A stretch of DNA of 64,000 bases, taken from Arachis hypogaea. Lineage: Eukaryota > Streptophyta > Magnoliopsida > Fabales > Fabaceae. The stretch spans positions 52,497,353 through 52,561,352 of the forward strand of contig NC_092054.1 of NCBI RefSeq assembly GCF_003086295.3. The letters are read 5' to 3'. The translations under genes and the position numbers were made by a program. Shown here in pieces: positions 45,028-55,489 of the stretch. Under the pieces are notes generated by a model that worked only from the letters and a program-made list of their open reading frames with translations, was not told where the DNA came from and searched no databases. Each line of letters begins with the position of its first letter. Positions within the stretch are counted from its first letter, which is position 1.

Positions 45028-46707
45028 ATGAATTCTCATTTTAGCTATGAGTGTGATTACAACTATGTTGTAGGAAATGGGAGCTACAATGAGGATGTGT
45101 ATCAAGGATGGGACAATCAAAGGTGGGAGGAGCCATATGCACAAGATCAATCTTCATGGCAACAACCTCCACCAATGCACTATGAAGAAGAGCCATTCTA
45201 TGATGCATACCAATCAAATGGCTATGGTGAGCATCCTTGTGACTTTCAAGAAACACCACCATATGCCTATGAGTCATATCCTCAACATGAACCTCAACCA
45301 CACTCACAAGCCTATTTTCACCAAACACCTCCATATAACCTTGATCCATATTCATCATACCAACCACCTTTTGAACCATATGAGCCATACATGGAACCAC
45401 CATTCCAAGATTACTACTCCCAAGAACCATCTCAATACACACCACCACATCCCTACCAAGACGAACCACCTTCCTATTATGAACCCATTCTCCAAGACAA
45501 TGAACCCTCCTATCCACCCCAATCCTCAATGGATGGAATCCTTAGCCTTATACTTCAAGGGCACGGAGAAATGCAAAGGAAGACACTAGAATTTGTGGCT
45601 ACCTTGACCAAGGTAGTAAGCACCTTAGCCTCCCAATATTTTAGCACTCAAAACACTCCCATGGTCACATGTGGAGAATCAATTAAAGAGCAAAGCATGA
45701 AGGAGAGATTGGAAACTCCGGAGGAGAAGGAGGAAGACCACTTTATGTTAGAACAATTGGAGGAGCCTATGATCATTGAAGAAGAGAAAGAAGTGGTTGA
45801 AGACTTAGGAGATGCAGAACCTCCTTGGGAACCTAGAGTTGAAGAGAACCTCTCCAAGAAGATTAAATTTGATGTTGAGGAGGAAAGTGCACAACCTCCA
45901 CAAAAAATTTTGAATAAAGACTTGGAGGAAATGAAGAAAGAATTGAGTTCCCTTGGAGATAAAGATCATGCATCCAACCTTCTTGGTGGTGAATCCTTTG
46001 AATTTGAAGAACCTTCTCCCAATGAGATGGAAAGCAATGTGGAGGTAGATTTTTCTCTTCCTCCCATTTATGATTTGAGTGATAGAGAAGAGTGGGATGA
46101 AAATGATGAACAAAGGATTGAAAGTGAAGAAGTTTGTGAAGAGGTGGAGGCAATCAAGGAAGAATATAAGGGAGTAGAGCTTGCAAGGACATTGGAAATA
46201 CCTCTCCCCAAGCCACCACCATCCATTCTTTCATTCAAGTGGGTAAATTCCTTATACTTGAGCTTTATTATTCCCCTTGAATATGGTTTGATTAAGAAGG
46301 ATGGTCAACTTAGACATATTTGTGGCTTTAAGAGTAAAAAAGAGATGGCTAGTGGTTGGAAATATCATTCTAGGTTCATGATGGTTACACGTTCAAAGCT
46401 TAATTGCAACGGTTGGTGTAGAACTAGATTGCTTGGGTCTAGGATGTTGTTTGGTTTCTTAAATGAGAATTCCAAGATTATGCCACCCAAATGGAATAAT
46501 GATAATCAACTCAAAGATGGGTGTAGAAACAAGATATGGAATCCCGGCATACACGAGGATCAACTTTGGAAGCCCATAGTCTATGAAGAACTCCATTAAA
46601 GCTTGAGAGAATTGAACTTGAAGAATGGAGCTCATTGGAAATGCAAGCGTTGGTGGATGTTCAAGGATGGCTTCAAGCACAAGCCACCTAGATGGAGCTC
46701 CCCATAA
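45028..46707 (+). CDS. Element D ORF, unknown protein (nonsense codon near C-terminus)
   Basis: MNSHFSYECDYNYV starts a frame of 523 codons to TAA 46597-46599; it stays open to 46705-46707, so the first stop is probably a mutation. Residues 1-165 are low-complexity, rich in Tyr, Pro, Gln and Glu (repeats of PPxxY/EPY type). Residues 168-205 form a possible helix (MDGILSLILQGHGEMQRKTL). Residues 215-390 are very acidic. Residues ~400-523 hold a more ordered module (WVNSLYLSFIIPLEYGLIKK, ICGFKSKKEM, VTRSKLNC, KIMPPKWN). It resembles no domain I know. By position it is this family's only protein, possibly replacing Gag or helping packaging; that is inference. Confidence 0.7.
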
Positions 46708-46734
46708 GTCCAACTTAAGGACAATAAACAAAAG

Positions 46735-46757
46735 TGCTAGTGGGAGACACCCCACCA
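46735..46757 (+). promoter_or_regulatory. Hairpin A of element D (diverged)
   Basis: AGTGCTA then GTGGG-AGACAC-CCCAC, starting 32 nt after the 46705 stop. The upstream GACAATAAACAA matches GACAATAAAGAA of element C. Confidence 0.68.
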
Positions 46758-46959
46758 TGGTAAATTTTTTTCATTTTTCCCTTTTGTACATATTGGTAAT
46801 TAGTTTAATTTCATGTTTTGTTGATTTTGTTGAGTATAATTGGTAGTTTAGTATGTTAAATAAGGTTTTATGGTGTTTTGGTAGCTGTTTGGAGGTTTGG
46901 AATGCTTGGATTGGTGCAAAAACATAGAAAAAATTTTCAAAAAAAAAAAAAACAGAGCA
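46758..46959 (+). other. Element D spacer
   Basis: AT-rich spacer with a 14-A run near 46,938; no recognised feature. Confidence 0.5.
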
Positions 46960-47200
46960 CCATCCGCGCGTACGCGTGTATCAAGCATTTTCGCCTATCC
47001 GCGCGTACGCGCCATGTCTGCGTACACGTGGATTGAGAAATTCCACCCCAAGCCAAAAACCCGAGAGTTGTGCAAACGCTGCGCTAACATTGTGCCTTTC
47101 GCACAAACCAATTCGCGCAGACGCGCACATGACGCGTACGCGCCACTCTCGAAATAAGTCATCGACGCGGACGCGCTATGTACGCGTACGCGTGGATGTC
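46960..47200. repeat. CpG-rich palindrome array (GCGTACGCG) in element D
   Basis: Ten or more short self-complementary patches, such as GCGCGTACGCG, GTACGCGTACGCG and ACGCGTACGCGCC, with short linkers. It lies after hairpin A, where elements B, C and E have GGCGTTNAACGCC. Confidence 0.78.
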
Positions 47201-48132
47201 CTTCCTTCAACACATCTCTTTTCTTCCCCTCTTTCCATTTCTTTCCTTCTCCTTTCTTCTTCCCTTCTCCTACCCCTCATCCAACACTTCCAAACACCAT
47301 TGATAACCATTTATTTTAGTTAGTTAGTTAGTTAGTTAATTAGTTAGTTAGTTAGTTGATTAGTTAGTTAGTTTAATTTTCATTTCTTTTTCTCTTTTTC
47401 ATTGTAAGTGTTGGATTGTTAATCTTGTTTACCATTAATTGCTGCTAAGTACAAATGGGATGTCATCTTAACATTATTATGTTTATAGTCTTTGTTGGAT
47501 TCTATTGTTGAGGTTATATTTTGCTACTTGGTTTTGAATTTTTCATGCTTACCTTTCAAGAATACCAAGTGATGAGAATTGCCTTCGAGCTTGTAACTCT
47601 TCTTGAATTGCATGATTTGGCCACCATGTGATTTGAACCCTATTCTTTGATTAGGCAATCTCTTGACATTGGATGGTGTGCATTTACCTTAATGCATTGT
47701 ATTTCATGATCATATGCATCCATATGCTTATAGCTTGAATGCCTTCATGCTTCTTTAATGCTTGTTTTATCTTACAAGCTTACTGAAAGCATCTCAAGCA
47801 TACTAGAATGAGTAAAGTGCATGCTTCTTTAGTGACATAACTTTTTATGCTAATGTGTGTTCTAAACCGCACACAATTTAGAATTTACACATCTCTTTGT
47901 CATAAATGTCAAACTAATTCACTCACTTATTCCTAGTGATTTACCTCATTCCAACAATGTTTGCTTCCTTGCTTTTGATTTCTCATCTTATGATGTTATA
48001 TTTTTGTTTTTCATGAATGATGCATCACAAGCGAAAAATGGAAGGGGAAGAAAGAACACGCAGCAACCGGTTGACCTACCAGCTGAAGGTAGCAATCCAG
48101 AGAGTCTCCATACCCCCTTGCTCATCTTTGAG
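47201..48132 (+). other. Element D non-coding region with GTTA microsatellite
   Basis: T/C-rich, then an interrupted (TTAG)n microsatellite at about 47,315-47,372. The rest is AT-rich. A 60-codon frame at 48017-48199 is too short to support. Confidence 0.55.
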
Positions 48133-48171
48133 TGCACCGAGGACGGTGCAAACTTTTAAGTGTGGGGAGGT
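48133..48171 (+). promoter_or_regulatory. Internal hairpin B plus PPT-like tract, element D
   Basis: Stem TGCACCG / CGGTGCA, loop AGGA, then AACTTTTAAGTGTGGGGAGG. The tract is the same as the terminal one at 49639-49655 although this is 1.5 kb upstream. Confidence 0.75.
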
Positions 48172-49618
48172 CGTCCGACCGGTTGGCGATTTTGGGTGAC
48201 AAGTTTCTAATCTCAACACTTTTGCATTTCATTTTAGGTCTTTTAGGATTTTTGTTTCATTTTCTTATTTTTGCATATATATACATAATAAGCTTAGTCA
48301 AAATAATGAAATTTTTCAAGAAAATTATCTATAGGGAACCTCAATTGATTTGAGTGAAAACTTTTCATTAAAATTGCTTGAATTATATATATTGTTGAAC
48401 ATGTTTTGAGCTAAGAACACAAGCAAGTGAGACTTGAGCCTAATGGTGTGGTTATATTATATAGCCACTTATTTTTCCTTCTTGTGTGCATTATTCTCTT
48501 TCTATGATTGTGATCTTTGATTTGTTTGATTCTTTATGTCCATTATTTTGTGTATTCATGAATTTATATGATTGAGGCCATCATTTCATTTAGCTCACTT
48601 ACCTAAATAGCCTTACCTTTTATCTTCCATTGTTAGCCAATTTGAGCCTACGATTAACCCACTTGTTCTTAATTCAGCACATTACAAGCCTTAAAGCGGA
48701 AAATAATAAATGTCCTTATTTGGATCTTTGATTAGCTTAGGCTAGAGTGTGTGTATCATTCAAGTGTGGAAAATCTTGGGACATTGGTTGAATAAAAGGA
48801 TAGTTTTGTATTTTTATTGAAATTATTGGGAATTGGGTACATGCTCATGTATTGATAAAATGTATAGACCTTATGTATTAATGTTCTTGTAATATAGTTT
48901 GAAAGAAAGAAATAAAAAAATGAGAAAATAAAAGAAAAAAATATATAGAAAAAAAAAAGAAGAAAAGAAAGAAATAAAAAGGGGACAAAATGCCCCAAAG
49001 CAAAGTAAAGTTCAATAAAGATCAATGCATATGAGTTGTGAAATGAAAAGAAAATGTATGAGTATGTTAAAAAGTGAAAAATGGATAGTTAGGTTAGTTT
49101 TGAATTGTATAGGATGTCATAGGTTAGTAGGAAGTTTAAGCTTATCAAAGATTCAAATTTTAAGCTCACTTAACCATATATGCATCCTACCTTGACCTAG
49201 CCCCATTACAACCTATGAAAAGAACTCATGATACTTGTATGAATGCATGAAATAAATGTTGATTGTTAGAAGAAAAATAAATCTTGGAAAGCATGATTAG
49301 GGGAGAATTGAGTGAATCAACCTTAAACATTTGAGCGAATAGAGTGCAAACACATCCGGTGAGAGTTTGATGCTCAATTACATGTTTTCACCTATGATGA
49401 TCATTCTTCATGCAAGTTTGTAAAAATATTTAATATCTCAATTCAATTGTGGTTTGGCATGGTTGCTAATACCTTTAGCCCTTGTGCATATATGATTCTT
49501 GGAAATTGATTTATTTTGACCAAGCAATTGCATTCATGTAGATAATTGCATATAGGTAGGGTGCATTTAGTTAGACTTCATTGAATAAATGTTGATATCC
49601 TTTGCTTTCTCTTGGTTT
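48172..49618 (+). other. Element D region between the two PPT-like tracts
   Basis: AT-rich, no ORF. Includes an A/G-rich block (GAAAGAAAGAAATAAAAAAA) near 48,900-48,985. In element C the equivalent interval carries the downstream ORF; here no coding remnant is visible. Confidence 0.55.
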
Positions 49619-49655
49619 AAGCATGAGGACATGCTTGGTTTAAGTGTGGGGAGGT
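49619..49655 (+). promoter_or_regulatory. Terminal hairpin B plus polypurine tract, element D
   Basis: Stem AAGCATG / CATGCTT, loop AGGA, then GGTTTAAGTGTGGGGAGGT abutting the 3' LTR. GTGTGGGGAGG is a good polypurine tract. Confidence 0.8.
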
Positions 49656-51338
49656 TGATAAACCCCATTTGGAGGGTTTATCTTGTATTGAATTTAGAGG
49701 ATTTTATCGCCTTTTTCCACATTTATTTAAAGGAATAGCATGGTTTTATAACTTCTCCTTTAATTGTGCTTAAGAGTGAAAACATGCTTTTTAGGTCTTA
49801 CAATAGCTAAATTTAATTTACCTTGATTCCATTAGGTGCCTTGATATATTTGTTAAGTGATTTCAGATTTAGGAGGCAAAGATTGGATCAAGGGAATGAA
49901 GGAAAAGCATGTAACAATGGAGAACTCATGAAGAAATGAAGGAAACGCAAACGCTGTCAAGCCGACCTCTTTGTACTCAATTGACCATAACTTGAGCTAC
50001 AGAGGTCCAAATGATGCGGTTCCAGTTGCGTTGAAAAGCTAACATCCGGGGCTTCGAAATGATATAAGATTTCCCATAGTTGCATCGCGGATAGAGGTGC
50101 GCCCGCACATGATACACGTACGTGCCGATTTGCATGTGATTCATTAAATGCAAATTCGTGGCCAACGAATTCTAAAGCCTTGTAGGCCCAATCCAACTCA
50201 TTTCTGATACTATTTAAGCCAAAGATTGAAGAGGAATTGACATAATTTACATACTTTACATACTTTTGATCATTAGTTTAAGTTTTAGGATTAGTTTTAG
50301 TTAGTTTTAGAGAGAGAAGCTCTCACTTCTCTCTAGAATTAAGATTAGGTTTAGATCTAGATCTAGCTCTTCTTCTCTCTTCTAATTTTCCTTTTTCTTC
50401 CCTAATTGTTCTCTTGTAGTTGTAGAATTCTTCTTCTCTTGTAAGTCCTTTGTATTGTTAGTTGTAGTTTATGAACTTTCTTTTGTAGATCTACATTTCT
50501 TCTTCAATGTAATTGGTAAGTTCTTTGTTGTTTCATGATTGTTTTCCTTTTCTATTATTGATCTCTTGCTATTCTAGTTAGATCTCTCTTTAATTCTTAC
50601 AATTCATGTTGTTTGCTTTTGTTGCCTTCTATGTGTTTGTTAAAATGCTTCTTTTAGTTATGAGTTTATTTTTCTATTGTTTTGCCTTTCTATTGTTAAT
50701 CTCTTACTTTTGTAGTTGTAGATTCCTTTAATTCTTGCAATTTACTATGCTTTTCTTTTTTGCCTTCCAAGTGTTTGATGAAATGCTTGGTTGGATTTTA
50801 GAGTAGATTTTGTTCCTGTTGGCTTGGGAACGTAACTTAGGAACTCTTGAGTTACTAATGTCCAAGTGATTGATGATTGGGAGCCATTAACTCTAGATCT
50901 CACTAATTGATTTGGTGGAGAACTAGGACTTATGGACTTGGATTGACATAGCTCATTTGACTTTCCTTTATTAGTTAAAGGATGACTTAATGGGGTTGAT
51001 CCTTGCCAATTCTCATGTTGTGGTTAGTGATTAGGATAGAGATCCTTGACCACCAACCCTTGCCAAGGCCTTTTTAGTTGTTAGTTTATTTTCATTGCCA
51101 TTTATATTTCTTGTTCCTTATTCCCAAAACCCCAAAACATACCTCAACCAATAACAAGAACACCTTATTGTAATTCCTAGGGAGAACGACCCGAGGTTCA
51201 ACACTTCAGTTTATAAATTTAGGGGTTTATTTTAGTGACAAACAAATTTTTGTATGAAAGGACTATTGTTGGTTTAGAAACTATATTGCAACGAGAATCC
51301 ATTTGTGAATTCTAAACCACACAAAAGTCCTCTCATCA
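49656..51338 (+). repeat. Element D 3' LTR (1683 bp)
   Basis: TGATAAACCCC...CTCTCATCA. The first 88 bp differ from the 5' LTR at about six positions, so D is older than a fresh insertion. Confidence 0.9.
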
Positions 51339-51342
51339 AGCT

Positions 51343-53615
51343 TCACAGAGACTTAGAGCTTGATGATGGCCTCCCAACACCGAACTTAGAAGTTGAGTGT
51401 GGGGGCTCTGTTTGACTCTGTATTGAGAGAAACCTTTCATGCTTCCTCTCCATGGTTACAGAAGAAGATCCTTGAGCCTTAAACACAAGGTAGTCCTCAG
51501 TCAATTGAAGGACTAACTCTCCTATGTCCACATCAATCACAGCTCTTGCTGTGGCTAGGAAGGGTCTTCCAAGGATAATGGATTCATCTTCATCCTTCCC
51601 AGTGTCTAGGATTATGAAGTCAGCAGGGATGTACATGCCTTCAACCTTCACTAAGACATCCTCTACAAGTCTATAAGCCTGTTTCATTGATTTGTCTGCC
51701 ATCTCTAGTGAGCTTCTTGCAGCTTGTACCTCAAAGATCCCTAGTTTCTCCATTACAGAGAGTGGCATAAGGTTTATACCTGACCCCAGGTCACACAAAG
51801 CCTTCTCAAAGGTCATGGTGCCTATGATACAGGGTATTAAGAACTTTTCAGGATCCGATTTCTTCGGAGGTAATTTCAGTTGAACCAAAGCATTCAGTTC
51901 ATTGATGAGCAATGGAGGTTCATCCTCCCAAGTCTCATTACCAAATAACTTGGAATTCAGCTTCATGATTGCTCCTAAATACTGAGCAACTTACTCTTCA
52001 ATAATATCTTCATCCTCTTCAGAGGAAGAATACTCATCAGAGCTCATGAATGGCAACAGTAAGTTCAGTAGAATCTCTATGGTCTCTATATGAGCCTCAG
52101 ATTCCTTTGGTTCCTCAATGGGGAGCTCCTTATTGGCTAGTGGACATCTATTGAGGTCTTCCTCATTGGAAATCACTGCCTTTTGAATCTCTCTAGGTTC
52201 GGCCTTGTTGGGTATATTGATGGCCTTGCACTCTCTTTTTGGATTCTCTTCTGTATTGCTTGGGAGAGTACTAGGAGGAGTTTTAGTCACTCTTTTACTC
52301 AGTTGACCCACTTGTGCCTCCAAATTTTTGATGGAGGACCTTGTTTCAGTTGTGAAACTGAAAGTGGTCTTAGATAGATCAGAGACTATGGTTGCTAAGT
52401 CAGAGAGGCTATTCTCTGTCTGTTGCTCAAAAGATGATGGAAAAGGCTTGCTATTGCCAAACCTATTTCTTCCACCATTATTATTATTAAAGCCTTGATT
52501 AGGCTTCTGCTGATCCTTCCATGAAAAATTAGGATGATTTTTTCATGAAGGATTATAGGTGTTTCCATAGGATTCTCCCATGTAATTCACCTCTTCCATT
52601 GCAGGATTCTCAAGGTCATAAGCTTCTTCTTCAGAAGAAGCTTCTTTAGTACTGCCGGATGCAGCTTGCATTCCAGTCAGATTCTGAGAAATCATATTGA
52701 CTTGCTGAGTTAATATTTTACTTTGAGCCAATATTGCATTCAGAGTATCAATCTCAAGAACTTCTTTCTTCTGAGTCATCCCATTATTCACAGGATTTCT
52801 TTTAGAAGTATACATGAACTGGTTATTTGCAACCATTTCAATGAGTTCCTGGGCTTCTGCAGGCGTCTTCTTCAGATGAAAAGATCCACCAGCAGAGTGA
52901 TCCAAAGATATCTTGGATAATTCAGACAGACCATCATAGAATATACATAAGATGCTCCATTCTGAAAGCATGTCAGAAGGACACCTTCTGATCAATTGCT
53001 TGTATCTTTCCCAAGCTTCATAGAGGGATTCACCTTCTTTCTGTTTGAAGGTTTGGACTTCTACTTTAAGCTTCCTCAACTTTTGAGGTGGAAAGAATTT
53101 GGCCAAGAAAGCATTGACTAACTTTTCCCAAGAGTTCAGGCTTTCTTTAGGTTGTGAGTCCAACCATATCCTAGCTTTGTCTCTTACAGCAAAGGGAAAA
53201 GCATAAGTCTGTAGACCTCAAGATTAACCCTATTGGTCTTAACAGTGTCACAGATTTGCAAGAATTCAGCTAAGAACTGATGAGGATCTTCCAATGGAAG
53301 TCCATGAAACTTGCAATTCTGCTGCATTAGAGAAACTAATTGAGGCTTAAGCTCAAAGTTGTTTGCTCCATTTGCAGGGATTGAGATGCTTCTTTCATAT
53401 AAGTCAGAAGTTGGTGCAGTAAAGTCACCAAGCATCTTCCTTGCATCTCCACCATTGTTGTTATTTTCGGCTGCCATATCTTCTTCTTTTTCAAAAATTT
53501 ATGTTAGGTCCTCTCCAGAGTTTTGTGCTTTAGCTTCTCTTAGCTTCCTCTTCAGAGTCCTTTCAGGTTCAGGATCAGCTTCAACAAGAATGTTCTTATC
53601 CTTGTTCCTACTCAT
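51343..53615 (-). pseudogene. Element E gag-protease polyprotein, broken
   Basis: ATG at 53613-53615, matching element B almost throughout. Defects: a TAA near 53,505, a one-base deletion near 53,200 shifting the frame inside the capsid domain (after VYRLMLFP), TGA at 52543-52545 in the YNPSWRNHPN block and TAA at 51991-51993. Capsid motifs KFFPPQKLRKLK and YEAWERYKQLIRRCPS remain. The protease keeps CDLGSGINLMP and ESIILGRPFLATARAV. The tail carries one SKFGVG unit where B has three, then element D interrupts it. Confidence 0.85.
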
Positions 53616-55464
53616 ATGAAAAAGAAGAGAACGGAAAAGAAGAGGAATCCTCTATGTCATAGTATAGGGATTCCTTTATATGAGTAGACGAAGAGAAGAA
53701 TAGAAGAATGAGGTAGAGAGAAAATAAAGGGAATTCGAACACAGAGAGAGGGAGAGAGTTCAAATTTTAAGAAGAAGAGAAGTGTTAGTAATTAAATAAA
53801 TAAATAGAAAGAGATGAAAGGGAGAGAGTATTCGAATTTTTAATTAAAAGAAAAGAAAAATATTTTTGTTTTTATTTTAATTATTAGTTAAAATTTGAAA
53901 ATTAAGAAGGAAAATAAAATAAAATTAGAATTTAAAATAATTAGTTAATTAAAAAGAATTTTGAAAAAGTAGTTAGTGGTTTTCGAAAATTAGAGAGAAA
54001 AGTAATTAGGTGGTTTTGAAAAAGATAAGAAATAGTAAACTTTTTTAAATCAAACAAAAAAATCAAGTAGTTAATTGAAAAATATTTGAAAACAAATTTT
54101 GAAAAGATAAGAGGTTAGAAAAAGATTTTGAAATTAAATTTTGAAAAAGATATGATTGAAATCTATTTTGAAAAAGATTTGAAAAGGAAATTAAAAAGAT
54201 TTAATTTTTGAAATTAAAGTTGATTACTTGACTAACAAGAAACTAAAAGATATGATTTTAGAATTTAAAGATTGAACCTTTCTTCACAGGAAAGTAACAA
54301 ACTTGAAATTTTTGAATCAAAACATTAATTGTTAGCAAAGATTTCGAAAACTATGAAATAAAATTAAGAAAAAGATTTTGAAAATCAATTTTGAAGAATT
54401 TTCGAAAAGCATGACAGAAAAATGAAAAAGATTTGATTTTGAAAAGGATTTGAAAAGATAGAATTTTTAAATTAAAATTTTGACTTGACTCACAAGAAAG
54501 AACTAAATTTTAAAAGTTTTGACTAAATCAATCCAAAATTTCGAAATTTATGAGTAAGATAAGGGAAAGATATTATTTTTTATTTTTGAATTTTTAATGA
54601 CGAGAGAGAAAAATAATAAAATGAAACAAAGCATAAAAATTTAAGATCAAAACAAATAATGCATGCAAGAACACTTTGAATGTCAAGATGAATACCAAGA
54701 ACACTTTGAAAATCAAGATGAACATCAAGAACATATTTTTGAAAATTTTTAAGAAAAAAAACACATGCAAGACACTAAACTTAGAAATTTTCAATGATTT
54801 GACACTATGACTTCGAAAATGCATATGAAAAACAACAAAAGACACAAAACAAGAAAATTCAAAGATCAAACAAGGAAAATCATCAAGAACAACTTGAAGA
54901 TCAATGAAGAACACAATGCATATATTTTTGAAAATTAAAGAAAAAGAAAAATATGCAATCGACACCAAACTTAAAATTTGACACTAGACTCAAACAAGAA
55001 ACACAAAATTTTTGGTTTTTATGATTTATTAATTTTTTTGTATTTTTTTTCGAAAATATTTTGGTAAAAGAAAATAAAAAAATTCAAAATTTTTAATAAG
55101 AATTCCAAGATTCATGCAATGCTAGTCTAAAGCTTCGGTCCAAAAGAATTAGACATGGCCAAATGGCCAGCCAAGCTTTAGCAGAGCATTATATACAATA
55201 GCCAAATTGATGGGAACCAAAAGGCTCTTGCAAAGATAAGTGGAAACCTCGGTCCAAAAGATTAGACATGGCTTAACAGCCAGCCAGGATTCAACATATC
55301 TCATGAAACTCTAGAATTCGTTCTTAAAAACTCTGAAGAACAAATTTTATTTTATTTTATTTTATTTTGAATTTTTTGAAAATAAAAATAAAAAATCTTA
55401 AACATAAAATAAAATTACCGAATATAAGCAACAAGATGAACCGTCAGTTGTCCAAACTCAAACA
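53616..55464 (-). other. Element E leader
   Basis: AT-rich leader like 8340-10135, with GAAAAAGAT repetition, duplicated CAAGATGAA-CAAGAACA motifs near 54,690-54,740, and an (ATTTT)n microsatellite near 55,345-55,370. No ORF. Confidence 0.6.
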
Positions 55465-55482
55465 ATCCCCAGCAACGGCGCC
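55465..55482 (-). promoter_or_regulatory. Primer binding site (tRNA-Asp type, one change), element E
   Basis: Minus strand TGGCGCCGTTGCTGGGGA; one C>T change from the consensus. Confidence 0.85.
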
Positions 55483-55489
55483 AAAAACT

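Larger units (their letters stand above)
43194..51338 (+). mobile_element. Element D: complete non-autonomous LTR retrotransposon
   Basis: LTRs 43194-44867 and 49656-51338, TSD AGCTT at 43189-43193 and 51339-51343, primer site at 44871. There is one long ORF (45028-46707) and no protease, RT or integrase. Hairpin A, a CpG-rich palindrome array, and two hairpin B/PPT modules follow the ORF. It split element E. Confidence 0.92.

Noticed and set aside
45041..45589. Long frames antisense and in another phase to the element D ORF
   Set aside because: Shadows of the repetitive Tyr/Pro/Gln codons; translations are runs of His and Met without any domain.
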